Assembly (NCBI GenBank): GCA_032209605.1
Contig: JASFXZ010000072.1
Location: forward strand, 744,001-808,000
Direction of reading: 5' to 3'
DNA length: 64,000 nt
Origin: Mactromeris polynyma
Lineage: Eukaryota; Mollusca; Bivalvia; Venerida; Mactridae
Part shown: in pieces, positions 53,272 through 64,000 of the stretch
Position numbering within the stretch: position 1 is the first letter of the stretch
How the letters are laid out: every line of letters begins with the position of its first letter
The notes under the pieces: model-generated
The model's input: the letters and a program-made list of their open reading frames with translations, nothing else
What the model was told of the DNA's origin: nothing
Databases searched by the model: none
Translations under genes and position numbers: made by a program

Positions 53272-55865
53272 TTACTGACAACTTCTTGTTTTAAAGAGTA
53301 ACCCTTGATTCACTTTATATGTGATGTTTACTGTAGGTATTGATGTTAGATACTCAGACATATAATCCACCGTCCCCTTCTCTGACATTTCTATGTGAGT
53401 TTCTCCATAACTTAATGTAATCTTACATCCAAATAACAGAAATTCTATCACAGATTTATTGTTTACACAACTTTCAATGAAACAATGAAAACATTGAGGA
53501 CTCATTGTGACCCACCACAGCCATATCTTCACTTGTGTTACATCAGGATGTAGTTGTAATAAAACATCATCAGGTAACTCCATGTTCCACAGTCCTAGTG
53601 ACTTGATATATGGAAGAGTTTTCACTGTATGTGTAAATGTTTTCATTATATTGTTATTTAACATGTGAGATCCATTGATATTAAGATGTTCAAGTTGTGA
53701 ATACTTAATACAGTTAAATACATCAATATAACATTTAACACTCCTCTCAGGTAATCTTCCCAATGTGATGGACTTTAAACTAGAATTGTTTACATTATTA
53801 CATAAAATATTAACATTTTCCAGACATAATGAAGTATGTTTTCTATGATGTGGAAGATTTAGAGTCAATGTACAGTCACTATCATCTTGCTGGTGATTAT
53901 CACAAGACACTTCAGACAATTTGATATTTTCAATGAGAACATTGTCAGATAGAAATTTCATCAGATTATGTAAACTGTTATGTTGTATTGTAACACGAGA
54001 CAGAGACAATGATGTCAGATGTTGGAGACTTCTCACAGGTAATTCTGCTATCAATGTATGTGACCGTTTACCACCTTCAATACAAACAGTGTGCAGTGTG
54101 GATTGATTCTGTAACATGCACTCAGTGAATTTTACATAATCACCAGACAACACTTTACCAACATGTAAACATCGTAGATTTTTGATCTGATCAAACTCAT
54201 CATAATAATTACCTTGAACAGAATGTATTGATTTTACACATGTTGTATTTAACAATAAAAGTTGTTTCAAAATGTCAACATTATAATCGTCATCAAAAAC
54301 AAAATCTTCAAGTTTTAGTACAATATTTGTATCATTACATCTACTGACTTCTTTGTAACAAGTGGTAACAATATTTTGTAAAGAATTGATTTGTCTTCTG
54401 TAAGAATTATATTCAACAGAGAGAGCATAATAGTAAAACATTGCCTTTCTTCTGCATGTCGTTATATCGTCTGATACTCTTAAGTAAATATTCTCAATAG
54501 AAAATTTCACTTTATTATAAGAAAATCCTGCAAGTAACAGAAAGAAGTTTTCAAACTGTAGAACATCATTTAAAGTTGTCCAACGTTTCGTAATATCAGA
54601 GTAAACATTATTTGTATCAAATGATGAAGTAAACAATGAAGCAAAAAATTCAATGTAACTTTTATGAATAAAGCTGATTTTAAGCTTTTCCACAGAATAA
54701 CACCCAAAAACTTCATTTTTAGATAATATACCAATTTTACACAGAAAGTCAATTTCTTCATTGGAAAAACAATATGGTTGAGCTTGTAACAGTTGTCTAG
54801 TAAATACAAGACTGGGTACATTTTCATCCTGTTTGAACAATGATCTAAATGACAGATGACATACATTATACAGTAAGGAGACATATTTGTTCATATACTC
54901 CAGTCCTGAGTGAGAATCTGGAAGCTGAAATGTACACGATGTGGATGGTGGAAACTCAACTGTTCTCTTCTTAGCTCTTTGAAAGAGCATTTCTAAAATG
55001 TTAGCATAAATAAGTGCTCTAGGCATATCAGTCAGTGCTTTCTCAAACCACAAAACAACCAAATGTGAGGCAATCATCGGAATGCATAACTGATCATCAA
55101 GTCCACATTTGCTTAATTCACGCGTAAAATCATCAGCTTTCCTGTTACCAGAATTTTCCTTATTCATATAACTTATGACGTGTTTAACATAGGACATTGC
55201 TGAATTCCCGTGGATACCGGTCAGTTCAATTTTGTGGTCAATATCTCGATTTGAAAGTCGCACACTTTCTATTCTGTATGGCCTAGACGTAGTTAAATAT
55301 ACACAGTACTCTGAATATATCCTTTCTGGTATTTTGTTCTCCTTTTTACCATCTTTCCTCGGCGTCCACTCATCCAAGCCATCCATGAGTATAAGACAAT
55401 GTTTAGTTCTTAGAAGATCTTGAATAATGATAGGGTCATAGTGCTTTAAATATTGTTCTTTAATCATATCTGTCACATGGTAATGTTCAATATCACGTAG
55501 ACTGATGTAAAACACAAAGTCAAACTTGGACATATAGTCAACATCTGTCTGTAATTCTTTCTGTTCATTATCTAACTTATCTCCACTCTTCCCAACACTC
55601 CATAATAAACACATAAATGTACAAAATGAGGTTTTACCCATCCCAGCATCACCAGTCATATATATTTCATTACATGTTTTATTGTCCTTACAAAATATAT
55701 CTTCATAACAAGTTATTTGTTTTATTTGCTTTGTTTCTTCTACACTATTCATTGTTGGATGTTGGTATATTTTCAGGATATTTTCATCTTTATTTTCGAA
55801 CAATGGTGACACAGGTAGTTTCTTACAACGACGCTTATAGAATTCTATCAGATCTTTCAGAATAC
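53272..55865 (-). CDS. NACHT-LRR exon
   Basis: 2,594-base exon; acceptor TCTTTGTAG before 55865, stop TAA at 53274-53272. It starts ILKDLIEFYKRRCKKLPVSP. Walker A GDAGMGKTS is at about 55653-55627 and Walker B LILMDGLDEW at about 55395-55366. After it come YLTTSRPYRI and a helical region (AMSYVKHVISYMNKE, ALIYANILEMLFQRAK). From about 54200 on, LxxLxL-type repeats follow (LRCLHVGKVL, LTSLSLSRVTI, LEHLNINGSHML, IKSLGLWNMEL). One long exon for NACHT plus LRR is common in invertebrate NLR-like genes. It could also start at its own in-frame ATG at 55899, but the phase fit with the coiled-coil exon favours splicing. Confidence 0.9.
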
Positions 55866-58862
55866 CTACAAAGATAAATATACATTTATAATTAAACAAT
55901 ACTTTTGGCCTGATTTTGTCTTTAAGTTCGCAGAAGGCATTTGCGGAGGAGGCTCTATTGATTACAGAAATATATAATACATAAAGCAGTCACGCATGCA
56001 CAGTTTTTATCCTGGCTAAACCTCCGAAATTGTAATGAAACGTAGGCAGCTGCAGTTGTTAACTTGCAGAATTTGTGTGGAAAATGTCTTTTTAGCAGCA
56101 TATTAATAGTTAACACTAGTGCAACCATCAAACATAATAAAAACCTACCTAGTCACAATTTTGCTGGGTAGGGTTAAGTCAAATAGACAATTGTTCAAGG
56201 ATGGTCTAATTCATCCATGTTTTCTGTTACTTAACAAAACATAATTACCCTTATACTAAAATAAGTAAAGGCGTGAATGGTGTTTAAATCCAAAGATAAA
56301 TGTGCTGTATGTTTTAAAATTTACAATCGCCAGTATGTTTTCATGAGAATAAAATGAAAGAAAATTGTAGTAGAAAGTCAATAAATTTAGGATTAAACCA
56401 TTACTGCATAACATACATGTAAACAATTACAATGGTGAATATGACACAACAGAGAAATAATGAAACATGACCATGCCAAAGACCTTTGTCCCCTCGGCCC
56501 CCACCTTTGATGAATCGCTAGGTATTGTGTAAACTACGTACATAATTATATGAAGTGTCATTATATCTCATGCTACACTCAATCTTTTGAGGGAAAAAAA
56601 TCTATTTTTAAAAACAGCGACCTTGACCATGATCCCAACAGTCTTAAATTATAAATGTAAGATAGATCTCGATTTAAGCTTGCTTCAAATCAACATAGGT
56701 GGTAATACAGCCTTCACAATTCAAGTTAATATTGTTTTTGAATTATATTGTTATAGTTACAATGACTGGTCAAATACACCCACAATTTATGCTAAACTTT
56801 ATTTGAGCTTGCTATACACCCAGTTTACTGACAATATGTTAATCAGATTACTACACTGAAACTCTCTGTAACACCAGTCTACATACCTCAGACATACCCT
56901 AATGTTATGACAAAATCTATTGAATAAACATGGTCAAAGTCTTGATATACCTTTTTCATGGTTATTCAGTTTCATTCCTTCTTTACGCACTGATGCCACT
57001 TCCTGTCGCACTTCAGCCAACCCTTGTTCCACTACTGTTACCTTATCCTCAACTTTTTCTAATGCATCTTCCATTTCTTTCCATGCCTTTAAAGTCTCAT
57101 TGTAGCATTCTTGCAACTGTTTGTCTGTAGCAATATTTTCAGCATCATCAAATAATGACTGTAAGTCGGCAATCCCACATATCTTATTGAGTCTAGTTAA
57201 GATCTGAAAGTAAAAGTGTACTAATTATGCAAATGGTAGAAAATTACGAATCGTATTAAATTTTAAGAGGTTAATAGTTAAGTGCATACGAAATAAATAA
57301 AGCATCGCATGCATTATTGTGCAATAGCGTTTAATCAGGAGATGTTTGTCAAACATTATGCCCCCCACAGAGTGCCACTTTGTCAGGAACGTTGATGATT
57401 GAATGAAACATGTAGGACACCCTAATAGCAGAAGGACAATAGGTAATGTTATTAATTAGTTCTAAACGTTTTATAGGAACTGATGATATATGGTATCCAG
57501 TTAAACATATATGCCTTATCCTGACAGCAGTGCATTAGTTAAATTGATGATATAAAGTATGTATGGTGAACTTGACCTTTGATCTGACGACCTCAAAATC
57601 AATAGGAGTCTTCCAATGGACGTGAAAAACACCCCTACCAAGTCTGAGGACAATGGGCCCAAGCTTTCTTTAGTTATCAATCGGAACTGCTTTGGTCTAC
57701 CAACCTACAGACTGACATGTACAATGCGAAATAACCCCTCTTCTTTGAAGTGGGGGGGATAAAACATTGCTAAATTGAATACATATGTATTGCTTATTCC
57801 TTCTGCTATCAAACTATGCTATAACTTATTAAAAAGGTTTAGCAATTGTTTCGTGAATTACTGAACTAAAAAATAATACTTTCGCTTAACTTGAATGAGA
57901 ATAATTCGTTACATTTTAGAGTGATCGTTTTGTAATTGTGAAATCATTTATCATCATGATTAAAATCCACACTTTTTGAGGGCCAGTTGCCTATGAAATC
58001 AGTGTTTTTTTGTAAGTTACTTTTATGGTTCATTATAGTTTGATATCAGAAACTATTATAGTCAGAAAATAAATTTCCTAGTTTAACAATAGGTAAAACA
58101 GCATATGTATGACAGGAACCAACTTTAAATGTTATAGATGTGGCCATGCTTTAAATGTCCACAATATGGTCATACACAACATGCCTACTGATCGGAAGCG
58201 TTTTATGTTTAATTCACCCATGTGAACTTGACCTTTGACTCAATGGAATTCCATAGACTTTCCGTGTTAGATGTGTGAACAAAGTTTGAAGAGAGTTGGT
58301 CAAGGCGGTGTAGAGTTATTGGCCGGACACATTTAATGTAGTGACCTTGAGCTTTGACCTCAAATCTATGGGGTTCTCTACTACCCGCGATCAATGTGTG
58401 GACCATGTTCTAGGAGGTTAGATCAAGGCGTTCTCAAGTTAATGATCGGAAACGAAAAGGTTACGGAGCGACATGTGCAAATCAATATGCCCTATTTTCT
58501 TCGAAGGGAGGCATACAAACTAAGAAATATTGAAATGTCAATGGTTATCAGCAATAAACAAGTTACAAGGGCCACACATGAGTAATTCATTTTAAGAAAC
58601 ATCTCCTAAAACTCTTCTCCAGCCAGAGGAGCACAAAATTCATATAGACGGAATAAACACCAGACTGACATGACAAGTTCAATGAACGAAACATGTATAC
58701 CAGTCCATAATTCCGCAAAATTTCAGCCATTACTCATGTAGAGGCGAATAAAGAAAGTTATAGCAAGTACAATATCTTATACCATATATTTACCTGACAC
58801 AATTCTTTCCATTTGTCATCAAAGTCCTGGTCAGGTATAAGTACTGTATCACGGTGCATCAA
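53272..58862 (-). CDS. HEPN (DZIP3-like, partial)-coiled coil-NACHT-LRR receptor, 5' incomplete
   Basis: Three exons join in phase: 58862-58794, 57203-56951 and 55865-53272. The first two encode LMHRDTVLIPDQDFDDKWKE, LCQILTRLNKICGIADLQSL and FDDAENIATDKQLQECYNET, which resemble the C-terminal half of the DZIP3-like HEPN domain (H...I.D.DF...W...L..L pattern). A heptad-rich stretch follows (EMEDALEKVEDKVTVVEQGL). The third exon carries a NACHT NTPase with Walker A GDAGMGKTS, Walker B LILMDGLDEW, a TTSRP sensor-type motif and about 300 residues of LRR-like sequence to the stop. NACHT-LRR proteins are intracellular sensors, and HEPN domains are often RNA-cleaving or RNA-binding. An immune role is therefore likely but inferred. 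The exon(s) with the start and the first HEPN half were not found up to 64000. Confidence 0.82.
55866..56950 (-). other. Intron of the NACHT gene
   Basis: AT-rich intron between the coiled-coil and NACHT exons. No feature is recognised. Confidence 0.6.
56951..57203 (-). CDS. HEPN tail and coiled-coil exon of the NACHT gene
   Basis: 253-base exon with acceptor TACTTTCAG before 57203 and donor AAAAG|GTATAT at 56951/56950. It begins in phase 0 and ends in phase 1; G+GT makes Gly at the join. It encodes ILTRLNKICGIADLQSLFDD, AENIATDKQLQECYNETLKA and WKEMEDALEKVEDKVTVVEQ, then GLAEVRQEVASVRKEGMKLN. The last 45 residues have clear heptad spacing. Confidence 0.85.
57204..58793 (-). other. Intron with dispersed CTTGACCTTTGA repeats
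   Basis: 57560-57760 and 58200-58500 contain GAACTTGACCTTTGA, GTGACCTTGAGCTTTGACCT and similar words plus TTCGAAGGGAGG or TTCTTTGAAGTGGGGGG tails. They look like remnants of a high-copy repeat. No exon is found. Confidence 0.5.
58794..58862 (-). CDS. HEPN-domain exon (23 codons) of the NACHT gene
   Basis: The acceptor is TGTATTTAAG before 58862 and the donor is TGTCAG|GTAAAT at 58794/58793. It reads LMHRDTVLIPDQDFDDKWKE then LCQ, phase 0 both sides. The His in LMH sits where the last residue of the HEPN Rx4-6H motif is expected, and IPDQDFDDKW matches the D-x-DF-x3-W signature of DZIP3-like HEPN domains. Too short for ORF finders; supported by phase and family pattern. Confidence 0.75.
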
Positions 58863-60429
58863 CTTAAATACAAGATATATACTTGTTATAAAGCCAATGG
58901 TTTATCAATAGCTATCAATAATATGCCAATTATGTATTAAGTGACATTAGTTTCAGCCTTCAGACAATTTGAACTAGTGTAATCTTTGAATCCAGTTTGC
59001 TGGATGATAATGAATGCATAACATAAAGGGAAGCTCCAAAAATAAAACAATAAAATGGAAGGATAGACAGTGCACAAGCACTGACATGCGTTTAGACAAG
59101 GGCATTCCAACAACATACACTGCTTCAAAGCTTGGTCTGTTGCCAACTTATTTACTTTGATTGTCCTATTATGGATTCCCTCCATACTGGCATTAATAGG
59201 TTTAGGTAATCGCCCAGACAATTCCTTATGATACATACCAATATATTAGTCTTATACCTTAGCTCAGGTTCTTTTATGTGTATATGTTTCCCCGAGTTAT
59301 GTATGGGGAAGCATTGTCTTGTGAATGTGTCGTTCCCTGTGCCAACGTAATCAGTCTTTGACATGACCTACATGCCCGAAGCCCGGGACAAGTAAAACTA
59401 GATGGTTGTTTTTTTAATAAAAAGATATGTTTCCCAGATGGCAGTGTGTCAGTAATTGTAATACTAATGCAGGATGTTAGAAGAAAATAGGAAACAAACA
59501 GGATAGAGTCTTTGATCATTTCACCGTGCACTGTATATGTATGTATAAAAAACATCAAAGGGCCATATCCCTGTGAAATATTATCCGAGCGGAACAAAAC
59601 AATGAAGATGTACAACTGCATTTGATGTTGATCAATCCTTTGAAGTTTGGCTGAAATCCAACCAGCAGTATTGGAGATAAAGCGCGGACTAGCTAAAAGT
59701 GGACAGACAGACGCCGAAGGCAAACACAATATGTCTCCCTTGGAGAGAGGAAGAGATAATTACCGCCAGACAAGTAAAAAATCAATTTCCGAACAGGCAA
59801 TTTGTGTTCCGGTCTAACGAGCTTTTTTCCAAGCTGACACACAAATTGATGATGTGGTACACAATGCTTTGACTGGCTTTCATTGTTTGTGTAACAGAAC
59901 TTTTTTTATCAACTATGGTAACCAGTCTTTGTTTCAGGTTGAATAAATCTAGAATAAATTATGTTTCTTCGGTATTTTGACGGTGTAAAAGAAGGCCAGA
60001 ATCTAAATCATTCACAATATCTACCAGTTCAACATTTCAATGACTTGAAGAGATAGAGACAGAGTTCACTAATTGGAAACATCACTGTCGCACAAATAGT
60101 AGGATGCATCTATTTAATGTTAACTGACAGAACAGTTATTTACACCTGTTTCACTTGACCAATAAAATGGTGAAAATTAAGGGATAGCTTGTGAACCAAT
60201 AAAGATAAGCATTGCACTAGGCAACTAGGCAATAGAAATTTAAACAAGAAATGGGCAATGCCCCCAAACCAGGTTTAGTACGTAGTTATTTGTAACCAAG
60301 GCTCAATTGTATAATGAATACATGATGATCATCAATGCTGCAAAGGTGCCATAGGTGATACATGCATATACACACTCACACTTAGATATATTATATATAT
60401 ATTTAACAACTATACACCAAGTTTGATGT
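58863..60429. other. Region upstream of the HEPN exon
   Basis: No further exon with RN-x-LMH continuity was found. 59360-59760 looks like a dispersed repeat (AAAGGGCCATATCCCTGTG, GGACAGACAGACGCC, TGTCTCCCTTGGAGAGAGG). Confidence 0.45.
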
Positions 60430-61310
60430 CAATACACCCGCGCATAGCGAAAATATTAAGTGGAAACTGATTTTTAAATTTTAATCCCATGGGAGCTCTC
60501 GACATGTTCTTACTATACACTAAGTTTGATGTCAATATGATCAACGAAACTTCAGTTATTCGCCGGAAACCAAATAGCTAAATTTAGAAACGGTGACCTT
60601 GACCTTTGACGGAACTATTCCAAAAGCAATCCCAAGCGAGCTCTCCACATGTTCTTACTATACACCAAATTTGATGCAAATATGACCAACGAAACTCAAG
60701 TTATTCGCCGGAAACCAAATTGATATTTATAGTAACGGAGACCTTGACCTTTGACTGACCGAACCCAAAAGCAATCCCATGCGAGCTCTCCACATGTTCT
60801 TACTATACACCAAGTTTGATGTCAATATGATCAACGAAACTTAAGTTATTTGCCGGAAACCAATTTCTATTTTTAGTAACAGTGACCTCGAACTTTGGTG
60901 GACCGAACCTACAAGCAATTCCAAGCCAGCTCTCCACATGTTCTTACTATACACCAAGTTTACTGTCAATATGATCAACGAAACTCAAGTTATTCACCGG
61001 AAACCAAATTGCTATTTGTTTTAGTAATGTCACCTTGATCTTTGACGGACCGAACCCAAAAGCAATCCCAAGCGAGCTCTCCACACGTTCTTACTATACA
61101 CCAATTTTGATGTCAATACGATGAACGGAACTCAAGTTATTTGCCGGAAAAACAAATTTCTATTTTTAGTAACGGTGACCTTGACCTTTGACGGACCGAA
61201 CCCAAAAGCAATCCCAAGCGAGCTCTTCACATGTTCTTACTATAAACCATGTTTGATGTCAATACGATGAACCGAAGTCAAGTTATTCGCCGGAAACCAC
61301 CAGTTTGACG
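60430..61310. repeat. About 146-bp satellite-like tandem repeat
   Basis: Six diverged copies with CACATGTTCTTACTATACAC, GTTTGATGTCAATATGATCA, ACGAAACTCAAGTTATTCGC, CGGAAACCAA and ACCTTGACCTTTGACGGACC. TTCTTACTATA starts near 60509, 60653, 60799, 60941, 61090 and 61236. Copies differ by 10-15 percent, older than the intronic arrays. It ends in a CCGCCCGCCCG run at 61313-61338. Confidence 0.88.
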
Positions 61311-61339
61311 CCCGCCCAGCCGCCCGCCCGCCCGCCCAA

Positions 61340-64000
61340 CGACATACGCTATTCTTATAACCTGGTTTTCGTTGAAAACCTGGTTAAAAATGGTGTTTAT
61401 AGATAATATTTATTTTAAAGAAACTGTATACACCCTAAGATGACAAATGATGCTGAACAAACAATCTGCAGCAAAGCAACACCTTTTGGAGCCCCTCAAA
61501 ACAAAAGGGAGCAGCGAATTTGTTTCTTAATCGGCCCTTTACTCCATAGACCTCTAGCCCATTTACCTACTGTATGCTGATAAGACACTGGTCACATAGC
61601 CTACTCTATCTCCATACAGGTTATTGGAAAATAAATGGTGATTGACACCTGTATACTTAAACATGAAATAACAGTGTAAAGTATTGGTTTAATCACTTTT
61701 CCATGAGTGTAAAAGTTTCAGGGAATTAAATTTTCTGTATAATGATGTAAATTTTATTATTGTGGGTTAAAAATTATAGAAGATACAGAAAATTATAATT
61801 TGAGATACACATACACTTTGTGTATTTCTAAAAATAATTGTGGTGAAATTGGGTTTATAATCCCAACAGCACATATTAATTAGCAATTATAATTATTTAT
61901 AAATGAACAAACAGTCACCATTTTAGTCAATATTTATATTTTGTTATAAAATGAGTTTATACAAGCCAAATTTATGTTCAAACACAAATGGAGATTTACT
62001 TATACAGTTACAGTTACATTGGCGTATGTTGGAACATGTAAATAAAACAAAAAGTCCTAAATGTTAAAATTGACTTCAGTATTCTCACAGCTAATGATAA
62101 TTGACATTAATTAATATATATTTCTTATGGTTCATTTAATCTGATTGGTTGATGCTAATTGTTTTGCAATTCATAAGCCACGCCCTAGACAGAAGATTAG
62201 TCCTACTGGTCACTAAATTGCCCCATGTGTCAGCTGTAAAAACATAAGAGTCATAAAACCCCAGGAGATAATTATCATGTGTTAATTCATATTGCTATTT
62301 CCTGTTTGATATAATTAATCCCATTGATAATTGCAATGATTATGTCAAATCAATCTTGGATCTCAATTTGTAATTCACAAGGTTGCTGCAACTGTCATCC
62401 ATAAATATTTACTTCAAAGACTTAGCCAGCGACTTCAAACATCTTTGATGTTTATTCTTGTTGAAAATTAAAATTGTTGTCACAAGAATTGCAACACGGA
62501 CAATAGGTACCTGGATTTGACCTACTTTAATATTGATTTTGTTCTAGTGAATTTTCAGAAAATAGCCGAGTTGTGTACACAAAAAATGTCATGATGACGT
62601 ATTTTTTCTGTGAAAATTTCTTTACATGGGATTGTTTGATCGCCGTTTTTGGATTAACTTTTATTATTAACCATATTTTTTTGGTGGAATTAATATCTTA
62701 CAAGATTGCTTTTTACATTAGGGTAAGTTAAAGTTATGGTACTTATTGTAAAATCCGAGAATTTATTGAAAACTTGCCGTGAGTTTGTGAAGAAAATACG
62801 CTTCCGCGTGTCTAGCGTAAAATCGCTACCTGTGATGTTTTAAATGCAGTTTATGCAAAAACTTTATATAGTAACCCAATTTTTTTTTAAATGCATTAGC
62901 TTAAGGAAAGATCGATCTTTTCATAAGAATAAATTAGAATGTCCGAATTTTACGAAAAAAATGGATTTATAGTGGTTTAAAAACAAGTGAGTGAAAACGC
63001 GTGATCATGGAGATGGTATTAGGGCGTGAAATCGAGTGATCATGGAGATGGTATTAGGGCGTGAAAACGAGTGATCATGGAGTAAAGGGTTAAGAGCATG
63101 ATTTCCAAACAAGAGGCCAACAAGGGCCTGTACTCTACTGGCTAGCCAAATGTTGTCACGTTTTGTCTTTAAGTGCTTAGACTTTTTGCAATTTTAAAAA
63201 GCAATAATCCAGTCACGCATGGCAATATCTGGCTAGTTCTCGAAAGGAACCAAGATTTAGAAATATCTAACTACTGTATAAGTTTGGTAAACATGGGGTG
63301 ATACTTGAAGGTTATATTGTGTTCATAAGCTCGATATTAGCAATTTTGACAATTTAAAGGACCATAATCCCTAGACAAATAAGCTCATGAGGCCAGTAGA
63401 GCTAAACAAGAGGACCATGCTGGCCCTGAATCGCTCACCTGAATGCCTGAAATGTTTAGTAATATGGTCATGTGTCACAGCGTGCATCATTTCGTTTTAG
63501 TGAAGATTCTCACAAAGTTAGCAAAAAGTTTGATTCCCAGCATGTATTATTATAATGTATACATATCAGGACTACCCCTTCCTCCCAGCCATGTTTTTAC
63601 TAAATCACACAATTGAGCAATCTTGCTAGTGAGGGTTACGTATGGAACATTTAGGTGAAATTATTTCAAAATTCAGTATTTTTCGATTTTTATAGATTCC
63701 ACGATAAACATACAGGAAACGAATCACCACACCCCTGGCAGCCATGTTTATTCATGAATTCAAATAATTTTCGGTAGAAGATCTCTTACTGATCATTAAG
63801 GAGACATTATATTAGAATTAGGTCTGTATTTTGTGACAAGAGGACTTTTTTTAAGTTTCCATTATATACATATATATATAGGAAAAAATGGCTCGACCCT
63901 TTGGTGGCCATTTTTTGTTGACAAATCCAAACAAAATGAATAATCTTCGTAGAGGGTCACCTAACGAACATTCGTGTGAAGTTAGGCCACGCGAAACATA
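61340..64000. other. Right edge, no gene recognised
   Basis: AT-rich. Contains a three-copy 35-bp repeat (GTGATCATGGAGATGGTATT, 63001-63082) and two short dispersed words typical of high-copy elements (AAACAAGAGGCCAACAAGGG at 63108, AACAAGAGGACCATGCTGGC at 63404). The missing 5' part of the HEPN-NACHT gene may lie here or beyond. Confidence 0.45.
63001..63082. repeat. 35-bp short tandem repeat, about 2.4 copies
   Basis: GTGATCATGGAGATGGTATT plus AGGGCGTGAAAACGA, at 63001, 63036 and 63071 (last copy partial). Confidence 0.8.

Noticed and set aside
54570..54884. Second minus-strand frame inside the NACHT exon, and plus-strand frames at 53921-55877
   Set aside because: Overlapping shadows of the NACHT-LRR coding frame.
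59274..59729. 151-codon minus-strand frame
   Set aside because: Falls in a dispersed repeat with words found elsewhere in the window; no splice or domain support.

Overview
The window is a piece of a spliced animal genome. It has AT-rich introns with GT-AG borders, tRNA-derived SINE fragments, miniature inverted-repeat elements and many minisatellites. The style of dispersed repeat, together with a HEPN/NACHT immune-type receptor, points to a lophotrochozoan and most likely a bivalve mollusc. The species cannot be fixed from the sequence alone.

Three protein genes can be assembled. (1) On the minus strand, ten coding exons between 18684 and 811 join in phase. They give at least 1,298 residues of a very acidic, Ser/Lys-rich nuclear protein that ends in the first half of a PHD finger typical of the PHF3/DIDO1 family. 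The rest of the PHD finger and any later domains lie to the left of the window. (2) On the plus strand, eleven exons between 27579 and 46914 join in phase into a complete 555-residue TCP1 (CCT1), the alpha subunit of the cytosolic CCT/TRiC chaperonin. (3) On the minus strand, three exons between 58862 and 53272 encode the end of a DZIP3-like HEPN domain, a coiled coil, a NACHT NTPase and LRR-like repeats. This is an innate-immune-type receptor whose 5' end was not found. Genes 1 and 2 diverge across about 8.9 kb. Genes 2 and 3 converge across about 6.4 kb. No functional link between the three is evident.

Tandem repeats make up roughly a fifth of the window. The main arrays are: 37/51-bp units at 1-642, 51 bp at 960-2415, 35 bp at 11330-13720, 28 bp at 14125-14395, 54 bp at 14412-16450, 30 bp at 23672-24420, 51 bp at 31246-35171, 70 bp at 37418-38087, 73 bp at 42264-43140 and about 146 bp at 60430-61310. 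Several of these arrays touch exon borders.

Two arrays are most unusual because their unit contains a splice site of the host gene. The 54-bp array copies the end of exon 3 of the PHF3/DIDO1-like gene together with its donor, giving 37 identical in-phase donors in one uninterrupted reading frame. The 73-bp array copies the acceptor and first 29-30 bases of TCP1 exon 8, giving eleven decoy acceptors before the real one. All coordinates, phases and copy numbers were read by eye, and no alignment or database search was run.
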